From Streptomyces sp. D2-8 (GTDB taxonomy: Bacteria; Actinomycetota; Actinomycetes; Streptomycetales; Streptomycetaceae): a stretch of 64,000 nt of DNA. Both the position numbers and the translations under genes were made by a program. Below, one piece after another: positions 20,151-29,198 of the stretch. Under the pieces are notes generated by a model that saw nothing but the letters and a program-made list of their open reading frames with translations, had not been told where the DNA came from and did no database searches. The DNA is taken from positions 682,001 to 746,000 of the forward strand of contig NZ_JAAHBP010000001.1 of NCBI RefSeq assembly GCF_023184515.1, given 5' to 3'. Every line of letters begins with the position of its first letter. Position 1 is the first letter of the stretch.

Positions 20151-22214
20151 GTGGCGAATGCGGAGCGCAGCGGACGGCCGGCGGAAGCCTTCGGAGCGAC
20201 AGCCGGTGGCAGGACCCGCACACCCTCCCGCACGCCCCTGCGCATGGCCTGTCTCGCGCTGTGGCTGATCGTCGCCGCCCTCGCCGCACGACAGGTGACC
20301 GTCGTGCTCGGCACGCCGAGGGGCGAGCGGCTGACGGATCTGGAGACCTGGGTCGGGCCGAACGGCGTCCTGCACGTGAACGGCTCCCTCTACGACTCGA
20401 CCCGCTTCACCGGCACCCCCTTCAACGGCCTCGTCCTCAAGCCCCTCACCCGTTCGGCCGAACAGGCCCTCGGCTGGGGCTGGACCTTCGGCACGCTGCT
20501 GCTCGTGGCCGCCCTCGGCCTGATCGCCGCCCGGGCCCTGCCCCAGCCGGTCAGCCGCCGCACGGCCCTGCTGGCCGCGCCGGTCGCCATCAGCCTGCTG
20601 ATGCTGTCCCTGCCCGTCCGCAACACCCTGTGGCTCGGCCAGACGAGCATCATCCCGGTCCTGCTCGTCCTGCTCGGCTGCTTCGCCGCCCACGGCCAGC
20701 GGACCAGCGGCCTGCTCATCGGCGTCGCGGCGGCGCTCCAGCCCACCCTGCTGCTGTTCACGCCCCTGCTGTGGTTCACCGGCCGCAGACGCGCCGCGCT
20801 CGCCACCGGCGTCACCTTCGCCGCCTGCACCGCGCTCGCCTGGGCCGCGATGCCGCACGACACGTATACCTACTGGGTCCACCACATGGCCGGCGCCGGC
20901 CTCGGCGGCCGGGCCGACGACCTCGCCAACCAGTCCCTGCACGGCGCCCTGCTCCGGTTCGGCCTGAACGGCCCCCTGGAGGTCGCGCTCTTCCTGTCGC
21001 TCGGCGCGGCCGTCGCCGTCCTGGCCCTGCGCCGCGCCGTGCACTACTTCGACGACGGCCAGCTGCTCCTCGCCGTCGCGATCACCGGCTGCGCCGCGAT
21101 CGTCGTCTCGCCCACGGCCTGGCAGCACCAGCTGCTGTGGGTGCTGCTCGCGGTCGTGGGCCGGGTCGGCACCCGCGCCCGCGACCGGTACGTGTGGCCG
21201 GTCACCGTCGTCGTGGTCATGACCTTGCCGGCCAAGATGATCCTGCCGAACATGGCGTCCCTGAACCCCGTGCGCGACAACGTCGTCCTGCTGGCCGCGC
21301 TCGCCGCCGCCACCGCCGTGCCGTTCCTGTCCCGCGCCTCGCCCTTCTACCGGTCGCCGACACCGACCGCCTACGCACCCGCAGGAGCGGCCCGCTTCCG
21401 GCACGTGCCGGTGGTGCCGTTCCTGCGCCGGGTCCTCACCCGGCCGAACCTCCTCCTCGAACTGCTCCTCATCCGGGTCACCTACGCCGCCTACTCCCAG
21501 GTCCGCCTCGCCGCCACCGGCGGCAGCAACTCGGCCGGGCGCGCCGAGGCCGAGGAGAACGGCATGCAGATCTACGACGTCGAGCGCGTCCTGCACCTCG
21601 ACATCGAGCGCTGGGCCAACCACACCGTCGTCGGGATCGGCTGGCTGCGGGACTTCTTCGACCACTACTACACGTCGTTCCACTTCGCCGTCCCGCTGGC
21701 CGTCCTCGCGGTCCTCTACCGGCGCCGCCCCGGCGACTACCGCTGGGCCCGCTCCGCCCTCGGCTTCGCCACCCTGCTCGCCCTGGTCGGCTTCTGGCTC
21801 TACCCCCTTGCCCCACCCCGCCTGATGCCGACGCTCGGCTTCATCGACACCGTGCACGGCACCCAGGACTTCTCCCAGCCCGACTACGGCACGCTCACGG
21901 CCCTCACCAACCAGTACGCGGCCATGCCGTCGCTGCACTTCGGCTGGTCGCTGTGGTGCGGTGTCGTGATCGCCGTGCTGGCGACACGGTGGTGGATGAA
22001 GGCGCTGGGCCTGCTGCATCCGCTGTTCACCTTCGCCTCGATCGTCGCGACGGCGAACCACTGGGTGCTCGACGCGGCCGGGGGAGCGCTGGTGGTCGCG
22101 GTGGGCTTCGGCCTCACCCACCTCCTCCAGGGCCCGCGGGCACGCACGGTGGCGGCTACGGCCGGGCTCAGCGGTGGGATCGCGGATCCGCGGAAGGACC
22201 GCGCTCGGCGCTGA
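20151..22214 (+). CDS. Bifunctional GT87 glycosyltransferase / PAP2 phosphatase membrane protein
   Basis: A 687-residue polytopic protein. Residues about 30-400 match the GT87 polyprenyl-phosphate-mannose-dependent fold: many helices, with an acidic LTDLETWVGPNGVL loop after the first helix and WLGQTSIIPVLLVLLG. The C-terminal third is a PAP2 domain with AAMPSLHFGWS around residue 592 and ANHWVLDAAGG around 635, carrying the paired catalytic histidines. A glycosyltransferase plus lipid phosphatase in one chain suggests transfer from a polyprenyl donor followed by dephosphorylation of the carrier on the outer membrane face, as in arabinomannan or lipoglycan assembly. It has a GTG start and appears monocistronic. 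Confidence 0.85.
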   Translation: MANAERSGRPAEAFGATAGGRTRTPSRTPLRMACLALWLIVAALAARQVTVVLGTPRGERLTDLETWVGPNGVLHVNGSLYDSTRFTGTPFNGLVLKPLTRSAEQALGWGWTFGTLLLVAALGLIAARALPQPVSRRTALLAAPVAISLLMLSLPVRNTLWLGQTSIIPVLLVLLGCFAAHGQRTSGLLIGVAAALQPTLLLFTPLLWFTGRRRAALATGVTFAACTALAWAAMPHDTYTYWVHHMAGAGLGGRADDLANQSLHGALLRFGLNGPLEVALFLSLGAAVAVLALRRAVHYFDDGQLLLAVAITGCAAIVVSPTAWQHQLLWVLLAVVGRVGTRARDRYVWPVTVVVVMTLPAKMILPNMASLNPVRDNVVLLAALAAATAVPFLSRASPFYRSPTPTAYAPAGAARFRHVPVVPFLRRVLTRPNLLLELLLIRVTYAAYSQVRLAATGGSNSAGRAEAEENGMQIYDVERVLHLDIERWANHTVVGIGWLRDFFDHYYTSFHFAVPLAVLAVLYRRRPGDYRWARSALGFATLLALVGFWLYPLAPPRLMPTLGFIDTVHGTQDFSQPDYGTLTALTNQYAAMPSLHFGWSLWCGVVIAVLATRWWMKALGLLHPLFTFASIVATANHWVLDAAGGALVVAVGFGLTHLLQGPRARTVAATAGLSGGIADPRKDRARR

Positions 22215-22290
22215 TCCGGTACAAGGTCTTGTGACTCGGCGCTTCAAGTGACCGGCGGGTGTTCGAGTGGGCCGTGCGGGAAGCGGGGAA

Positions 22291-23121
22291 TCAGGAAGCC
22301 GACCCATGGGACTCGGGGGGCCGAGCGTCCATCAACTCCTCCCGAATCCGCTCGGTGGCGTTCCTCGTCAGCTCGGCCCGGAGGTCGTCCGGGGTGAGCG
22401 CCAGCAGTTCGCCGATCGACCGGTTCCATGCGTCAGCCGCCTGTTCCACCGCGGTCCGGAAGCCTCGCCGCACCGGGCCCCCGGCCACCATCAGGGCGAC
22501 AGCGACGACCGGCCGCAACAGCCACCGCCCACGCACGGTGACCGCGACGTCCACCTGCCACCGTCCGGCGTCGGCCCGCCACGGCCGCAGATTCAGATGC
22601 GCCTTGACCAGCCGGTGCTTCAGCCGTGCCGTCGCCGGGGCACGCGTCGCCGACGGGGCACCGGGCGCGAGGTCGGCCGCCGCCCACCATGCGGTCAGGT
22701 CGAGCCGCGCCCTTCCCGTCCCCCGGCGTAGCGCTCCCGACCCCTCGGGGCCCCGCACCCGTCCTTCGGCCTCCAGCAGCCGCGGCCGGTCGGGGGCGCG
22801 CAGTCGCAGAGCCGTCCACACCGTCACATCGTCCGCGACCAGTAGCTGTTCCACGGCGATCGCGCTGCGGCGTTGCCACTCACGTACCAGCACGGCCACC
22901 TGTTCCGTGGCACCGTCCTCCGAGAGCTCGTACCGCGCGCCGGGCCGCAGATGCCGCCCCTTGGCCAGCCGCAGGTCCGCGACCGGCCGTCCGTCTTCCA
23001 GGACGATCTCCCCTCCCCGGGCCCGGGTGGATTCGGCGAGATCGAAGATCAGCTCGGTGAGCATCCGGAGCCGGTCGGGTTCCAGGGCGAGGACGGATAC
23101 GGAGTGCCGGAGAACGGTCAT
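22291..23121 (-). CDS. Hypothetical protein, 276 residues
   Basis: I do not recognise this family. It begins MTVLRHSVSVLALEPDRLRML and has an N-terminal helix-strand region. The middle is Arg/Ala-rich (ARLDLTAWWAAADLAPG), with beta-like strands after residue 170 (HLNLRPW, WQVDVAVTVRGRWLLRP), a short hydrophobic stretch VVAVALMVAGG near 210, and a helical acidic tail. The strand pattern is slightly reminiscent of SRPBCC-type lipid-binding folds, but no motif proves this. GAGGGGAG precedes the ATG. Codon use is normal for the region. It is convergent with the GT87-PAP2 gene and upstream of no obvious partner. Confidence 0.65.
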   Translation of the reverse strand: MTVLRHSVSVLALEPDRLRMLTELIFDLAESTRARGGEIVLEDGRPVADLRLAKGRHLRPGARYELSEDGATEQVAVLVREWQRRSAIAVEQLLVADDVTVWTALRLRAPDRPRLLEAEGRVRGPEGSGALRRGTGRARLDLTAWWAAADLAPGAPSATRAPATARLKHRLVKAHLNLRPWRADAGRWQVDVAVTVRGRWLLRPVVAVALMVAGGPVRRGFRTAVEQAADAWNRSIGELLALTPDDLRAELTRNATERIREELMDARPPESHGSAS

Positions 23122-23288
23122 ATGGCGCTCCCCTCGGAGGCCGGATGAACTGGCCTTTCTGCCCACCGCCGTTGCCCTGCACCCACTGTCCCCGCCTTCC
23201 GTCGGCCCGCCCCGCACTGTCAGTTGTACACGCAGCCCCTGGTGCGCTCGCCGCATGCTGCGCGGTCGCTTCCGCTCCATGGGCGAAT

Positions 23289-23942
23289 TCAGTTGGTGGT
23301 CGTGGCCAGCTTCGCCGCGAAACCGAGGAACAGAGCTCCCGCCCCCGTCGACAGGCCCGCCGACAGCTTCCGGCGGCGGCGGAACTGCGCGGCGAGACAG
23401 GTGCCGCCGAGGATCAGCGCCGTCACGTACGCGATGCTGATGATCTGGTAGACGAGCGCGAGCAGGGCGAAGGACAACCCGGGGTACGCGTAGCCGGGGT
23501 CGACGAACTGCACGAAGAACGAGATGAAGAACAGGATCGCCTTCGGGTTCAGCACGGTGATCACCAACGAGCGCCGGAACAACCGCCCACCCGTCGACGG
23601 CTCCGGGGCCGCGCCGTCCTTCGCGTTCCTCTCGTCGCGGCGGCGCCACATCGCCCATGCCCCCCGGATCATGCCCACGGCGATCCAGGTCAGATAGCCG
23701 GCCCCGGCGTACTTCACGAGGGCGAACAGCAGCTCGTTGGCCTGGAGCAGCGAGGCGAGTCCGGCCGCCGTCGCCATCATGAGCAGGGTCTCGCCCAGGA
23801 ACACCCCGGCGGCGGCGCGATATCCGGCCCTGATCCCCCGCTGTGCTGCGACCGACAGCGTGAACAGGGAGCTGGGGCCCGGCAGCAGGATGATCAGCAG
23901 CGCGCCCAGAGCGTAGGTGGGCAGGTTCTCCACTCCCAGCAT
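23289..23942 (-). CDS. LysE/RhtB-family exporter
   Basis: A 217-residue inner-membrane protein with six hydrophobic helices. LIILLPGPSSLFTLSVAAQRGIRAGYRAAAGVFLGE at residues 16-51 is the LysE signature (P-G-P...G...G...A-G...G). The second half has VITVLNPKAILFFISFFVQFV, the N-P-K motif of the family. These proteins export amino acids such as lysine, leucine, homoserine or threonine; the layout is closest to leucine exporter LeuE. GAGGAAGG stands nine bases before the ATG. It follows the ATP-binding gene on the same strand by 86 bp. No adjacent LysG-type regulator is present. Confidence 0.88.
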   Translation of the reverse strand: MLGVENLPTYALGALLIILLPGPSSLFTLSVAAQRGIRAGYRAAAGVFLGETLLMMATAAGLASLLQANELLFALVKYAGAGYLTWIAVGMIRGAWAMWRRRDERNAKDGAAPEPSTGGRLFRRSLVITVLNPKAILFFISFFVQFVDPGYAYPGLSFALLALVYQIISIAYVTALILGGTCLAAQFRRRRKLSAGLSTGAGALFLGFAAKLATTTN

Positions 23943-24028
23943 GACGGCACCTTCCTCCTCGTCGTCGGGGTCCGGCGTCGGACGGGCCCCGGGGGCTTCG
24001 CGGCCGGCAGTCCCGCCGCATGGACACA

Positions 24029-24439
24029 TCATGAACGCTTGCATGAGTCGCCCCCGCATTCGAACCACACGGTCTTCCCGCCTCCGGACCACAGCGACAC
24101 GCCCCACTTGTCGACCATCGCGTCGAGCAGGAGCAAGCCTCGGCCGTTCTCGGCGTCCGTGTCCAACGAGATTGGTGTGCGGGGCAGTTCGTCACTGCCG
24201 TCCGTGACCTCCACCCGTACGCCCGTGCGCTGCCGCAGCAACAGCAGCGCGCAGCGGCGGTCCGGGACGTGCCGTACGACGTTGGCGAGCAGTTCCGTCA
24301 CGCCCAGCTCCACGGCGTCCGACAGCTCGGGCATCCCCCACTCGCCGAGGAACGAGCTGACGATACGGCGGATGTGCCGGGGGGCGTGTTCACCGACGGT
24401 GAGGCGCATCGCGTACTGGGCGGGAATGTATTCGTTCAC
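24029..24439 (-). CDS. SpoIIAB/RsbW-like ATP-binding (GHKL) regulatory protein of a WhiJ-type locus
   Basis: A 136-residue protein with the anti-sigma-type GHKL fold. VELGVTELLANVVRHV carries the N-box (Glu, Asn), VEVTDGS the G1 box, and GRGLLLLDAMVDKWG the G2/ATP-lid region. It lacks extra sensor domains. Such small ATPases are common in Streptomyces, often beside an HTH-DUF5753 gene and a DUF397 gene, as here: the HTH gene starts 91 bp away in the opposite direction. The presumed role is to bind or phosphorylate a partner protein that controls development or antibiotic synthesis. The start is GTG at 24437-24439. Confidence 0.85.
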   Translation of the reverse strand: MNEYIPAQYAMRLTVGEHAPRHIRRIVSSFLGEWGMPELSDAVELGVTELLANVVRHVPDRRCALLLLRQRTGVRVEVTDGSDELPRTPISLDTDAENGRGLLLLDAMVDKWGVSLWSGGGKTVWFECGGDSCKRS

Positions 24440-24530
24440 GGGACGAGGCTGACGTGCGGTGACTACCCTCGGCTACGGAACGGATACAACCCGTCCCGTG
24501 GTGGACGGGGTTGCGTGAGAGGGGCTCTGC

Positions 24531-25338
24531 GTGACCAACATCAACGCCCTTGACCCGGGTGCGTCCCCGCTCGACTACTACGGCTTCGAGCTACGACGCC
24601 ACAGGGAGGCGGCCGGGCTGACGCTGAAGCAACTCGGGGGAATCCTCAACTACACCGGCTCGCTGGTGGGGCAGATCGAGACAGCCCGCAAGGTTCCGAC
24701 GCCGGAGTTCAGTGAACGGGCGGATGCGGCGCTGGGCACGGACGGCATGTTCTCCCGGCTCGTCGAACTGGTGCTGCGGAGTCGGCTTCCGGCCTGGTTC
24801 CAGCAGGTGGCGGAGCTGGAGATGCGGGCCACGGAGGTCTGCTCCTTCCAGACGCACATGGTTCTCGGCCTCCTCCAGACCCAGGGGTACGCCCAGGCGG
24901 TGCTCGGCGCTTTCGACCGGACGGACCTCGAAGACCGCACGGCAGTGCGCCTGGCTCGGCAGCGCGTATTCGAGAAGGGGGAGCCGCCGGTCTTCTGGGC
25001 GGTCCTCAGTGAGGCCGCGCTGGGCCTGGAGATCGGCGGCCCGGAGGTCATGCGGGGACAACTCGCCCACTTGTTGTCCTTCGAGAGCAACCCTCGGATC
25101 AACATCCAGGTGCTGCCGTTCTCGACGGGTGCGCACCCGGGGCTGCAAGGCTCGTTCGACGTCTACCGCTTTTCGACCGACCCCACCATCGTCTACACGG
25201 AGGGGTACGGCAGCGGGCATCCGACCGCGAACCCGGACACGGTCAGGGAGTGTTCGCTCCGTTACGATCACCTCCGGGCCGCCGCGCTTTCCCTCACCGA
25301 CTCGGCGGAGCTCATCCGGCGCGTAATGGAGGATCGCT

Positions 25339-25358
<20 letters not shown>
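24531..25358 (+). CDS. WhiJ-like XRE-family regulator with DUF5753 domain
   Basis: A 275-residue protein. Residues 20-75 are a Cro/C1 helix-turn-helix (LRRHREAAGLTLKQLGGILNYT with a recognition helix GSLVGQIETARK). Residues 90-270 form the DUF5753 domain (PAWFQQVAELEMRATEVCSFQT...VLGLLQTQGYAQAVL, INIQVLPFSTGAHPGLQGSF). This is the WhiJ/BldB-associated regulator type, which represses developmental genes and is countered by the small DUF397 protein encoded next to it. The start is GTG at 24531. The last 20 bases overlap the DUF397 gene, so the two are translationally coupled. Confidence 0.9.
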
Positions 25359-26701
<1,343 letters not shown>

Positions 26702-26707
26702 TCAGCG

Positions 26708-26729
26708 GAACTAGTACGCGTTCTAGTTC
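26708..26729. promoter_or_regulatory. KstR-like operator at the thiolase promoter
   Basis: A 22-bp palindrome running from GAACTAG to CTAGTTC around ACGCGT, with one asymmetric pair. The inner 14 bp (26712-26725) read TAGTACGCGTTCTA, one mismatch from TnnAACnnGTTnnA, the KstR consensus. It sits 31 bp upstream of the leftward thiolase start. Confidence 0.7.
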
Positions 26730-26809
26730 TGCAAGCAGTGTGCTGAGGGGCGCTCGGTGACCGCAAGGGTCGTGCGGGCAATTGGCGGGCCCGTGCCTCT
26801 TGCTACTTG

Positions 26810-26823
26810 TAGAACCCGTTACT
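26810..26823. promoter_or_regulatory. Second KstR-like site, CYP125 side
   Basis: TAGAACCCGTTACT fits TnnAACnnGTTnnA except for the last base. It is 73 bp upstream of the P450 ATG and about 100 bp from the thiolase-side site, so each divergent promoter would have its own operator. Confidence 0.6.
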
Positions 26824-26895
26824 ACCGTCACCGCAACTCCGCACAGCTGATGGGCCGTCAGACCTCAGAGTCGGTACGAGTGGTGGGAGCCGCCC

Positions 26896-28131
26896 ATGCC
26901 CTGTCCCGCGCTGCCCGACGGGTTCGACTTCACCGACCCCGACCTGCTGCATCATCGCGTGCCCCTGCCGGAGTTCGCCGAGCTGCGCCGGGTCGAACCG
27001 GTCTGCTGGGTGGCGCAGCCGGCCGGTCTCGCCGGCTTCCAGGACGAGGGCTACTGGGCCGTCACCCGGCACACCGACGTCAAGTACGTCTCCACGCACC
27101 CGGAGTTGTTCTCGTCGTCCCTCAACACGGCGATCATCCGCTTCAACGAGCACATCGAGCGCGACGCCATCGACGCACAGCGGCTGATCCTGCTGAACAT
27201 GGACCCGCCGGAGCACACCCGGGTCCGGCAGATCGTGCAGCGCGGGTTCACGCCCCGGTCGATCCGGGCGCTGGAGGACCGGCTCCGGGCGCGGGCCCAC
27301 TCCATCGTCGACTCCGCCCGCGCGCACACCGGGCCGTTCGACTTCGTCACCCAGGTCGCCTGCGAACTGCCCCTCCAGGCCATCGCCGAGCTGATGGGTG
27401 TGCCGCAGGAGGACCGGGACAAGATCTTCGACTGGTCCAACAAGATGATCGCGTACGACGATCCCGAGTACGCCATCACCGAGGAGGTCGGCGCCGAGTC
27501 GGCCACGGAGATCATCGCCTACGCGATGAACATGGCCGCCGACCGCAAGCGGTGCCCCGCCCACGACATCGTCACGCAGCTGGTCGCGGCGGAGGACGAG
27601 GGCAATCTCAGCTCCGACGAGTTCGGCTTCTTCGTGCTGATGCTGGCCGTCGCGGGCAACGAGACCACCCGCAACGCCATCACCCACGGCATGCACGCCT
27701 TCCTCACCCACCCCGAGCAGTGGGAGCTGTACAAGAGCGACCGGCCCCAGACGGCGGCGGAGGAGATCGTGCGCTGGGCGACCCCGGTCGCCGCCTTCCA
27801 GCGCACGGCCACCCAGGACACCGAACTCGGCGGCAAGCGCATCCGCGAGGGCGACCGGCTGGGGTTGTTCTACGCCTCCGCCAACCACGACCCCGAGGTC
27901 TTCGACGACCCGGACACCTTCGACGTCACCCGCGACCCCAACCCGCACCTCGGTTTCGGCGGCGGCGGTCCGCACTACTGCCTGGGCAAGTCCCTCGCCG
28001 TGCTGGAGATCAACCTCATCTTCAACGCGATCGCCGACGCCATGCCCGGGCTGAAGCTGGTCGGGGATCCGCGCCGGCTGCGGTCGGCGTGGATCAACGG
28101 GGTGAAGGAGCTTCCGGTGAGCACGGGCTGA
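26896..28131 (+). CDS. cyp125: CYP125-family cytochrome P450 (sterol-type side-chain hydroxylase)
   Basis: A 411-residue P450 that starts LPDGFDFTDPDLL, matching the N-terminal pattern of CYP125 enzymes. The I-helix has AGNETTRN at about 253-260, the K-helix EEIVRWATP near 290, and the heme loop FGGGGPHYCLGKSLA with the proximal Cys at 362. HTRVRQIVQRGFTPRSI and FGFFVLMLAVAGNETTRNAITHGM closely follow mycobacterial CYP125, which oxidises the terminal methyl of the cholesterol side chain. Electrons could come from the 3Fe-4S ferredoxin at 41 kb. The start is an ATG 13 bases after GTGGGAG. A strong hairpin terminator follows. Confidence 0.9.
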   Translation: MPCPALPDGFDFTDPDLLHHRVPLPEFAELRRVEPVCWVAQPAGLAGFQDEGYWAVTRHTDVKYVSTHPELFSSSLNTAIIRFNEHIERDAIDAQRLILLNMDPPEHTRVRQIVQRGFTPRSIRALEDRLRARAHSIVDSARAHTGPFDFVTQVACELPLQAIAELMGVPQEDRDKIFDWSNKMIAYDDPEYAITEEVGAESATEIIAYAMNMAADRKRCPAHDIVTQLVAAEDEGNLSSDEFGFFVLMLAVAGNETTRNAITHGMHAFLTHPEQWELYKSDRPQTAAEEIVRWATPVAAFQRTATQDTELGGKRIREGDRLGLFYASANHDPEVFDDPDTFDVTRDPNPHLGFGGGGPHYCLGKSLAVLEINLIFNAIADAMPGLKLVGDPRRLRSAWINGVKELPVSTG

Positions 28132-28166
28132 CGTACCGGGGCTGACGTACCGGTCCGGACATGGCA

Positions 28167-28203
28167 CAGGCGACGGCCCCGGGGATCAGGGGGCCGTCGC
28201 CTG
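28167..28203 (+). terminator. 14-bp perfect-stem terminator after CYP125
   Basis: CAGGCGACGGCCCC at 28167-28180 pairs fully with 28190-28203 over a 9-base loop, 36 bp past the P450 stop. A second, weaker hairpin (GGCACC 28277-28282 with GGTGCC 28302-28307) probably serves the leftward ECF operon, which ends at 28350. Confidence 0.8.
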
Positions 28204-28349
28204 GTCGTCCAGGAAACAGGGCCCCGCCCCTACCGGCAAAACCCTGTCTTACTAGGCCGGGCCGCATGTCCGGCGCGGCACCGGCCCTGTGACCGGGACC
28301 GGGTGCCTACGAACGCGCTTCGTACGTGACGCGGGTCATGTGGGGGGCC

Positions 28350-29198
28350 TCACTGCCGGGGCGCCTCGAACGTGACCGGCGTCTCGAAGGCCGCCCGGCG
28401 CGTGGCCCGGCGCAGCGCCCTGAGGACCGCCGGGCCGAGGGTGAGCGTCAGGACGACCGTGACGACCGCCCGGCCCAGGTCCCAGCCGAGCGAGGTGGCG
28501 ACGCAGTACGCGACGAAACGGGCCAGGTTCGCGGCGACCGGCGCGTGCGGATCGAAGGCCACGTTCGAGGCGAGGGCGCTCATGAAGGGCCAGCCCGCCA
28601 TGTTCATCACCGTGCCGTAGGCGAACGCGGCGAGGAAGCCGTAGCCGGCGAGCATCGCGAGCTCGGCCCGGCCGCGCAGCCGGTCCGGTCCGGGCAGCAG
28701 GCCCGCGCCCATCGCGAACCAGCCCATCGCCAGCATCTGGAACGGCAGCCATGGCCCGACCCCGCCCGTGAGCAGCGCTGAGGCGAACATGGTCACCGAG
28801 CCGAGGACGAACCCGAAGCCCGGGCCGAGCACCCGGCCGCTCAGCACCATCAGGAAGAACATCGGCTCGATGCCCGCGGTACCGGCACCGATCGGCCGCA
28901 GAGCCGCTCCGGTGGCGGCCAGCACGCCGAGCATCGCGACCGCCTTCGGACCGAGCCCGGACTCCGAGATCGCCGCGGCCACGACCGCCACCAGCAGCAC
29001 CAGCAGGCCCGCGAAGAGCCAGGGCGCGTCCTGCGCGTGCGCGCTGAGCTGCGAGGTGGGCGGGGCGAGGAAGGGCCACGTGAAGCCGGCCACGCCCACC
29101 GCGCTGACCAGGGCCAGGGCGGCGAGGGAGCGGGGCCCGAGACGGACCGCCCGGGCCTGCCGCTGGGGGTGCGTGCGGGTGGTCTCCCTCAGACTCAT
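28350..29198 (-). CDS. ECF transporter S component (cobalamin-type, substrate-binding membrane subunit)
   Basis: A 282-residue membrane protein with about seven hydrophobic segments. AALALVSAVGVAGFTWPF is the first helix. GAALRPIGAGTAGIEPMFFLMVLSGRVLGPGFGFVLGSVTMFASALLTGGVGPWLPFQMLAMGWF is the conserved core of the CbrT/ECF-S cobalamin-like group, with many glycines. It would bind the vitamin in the membrane and dock on the ECF T and ATPase subunits. It is the last gene of the operon; its ATG overlaps the ATPase stop (ATGA, 29195-29198). The B12 riboswitch heading the operon indicates cobalamin or a corrinoid as the ligand. Confidence 0.85.
   Translation of the reverse strand: MSLRETTRTHPQRQARAVRLGPRSLAALALVSAVGVAGFTWPFLAPPTSQLSAHAQDAPWLFAGLLVLLVAVVAAAISESGLGPKAVAMLGVLAATGAALRPIGAGTAGIEPMFFLMVLSGRVLGPGFGFVLGSVTMFASALLTGGVGPWLPFQMLAMGWFAMGAGLLPGPDRLRGRAELAMLAGYGFLAAFAYGTVMNMAGWPFMSALASNVAFDPHAPVAANLARFVAYCVATSLGWDLGRAVVTVVLTLTLGPAVLRALRRATRRAAFETPVTFEAPRQ

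Noticed and set aside
26708..26729. KstR2-type operator instead of KstR
   Set aside because: As I recall it, KstR2 sites use CAAG/CTTG half sites; this one has the AAC/GTT type.
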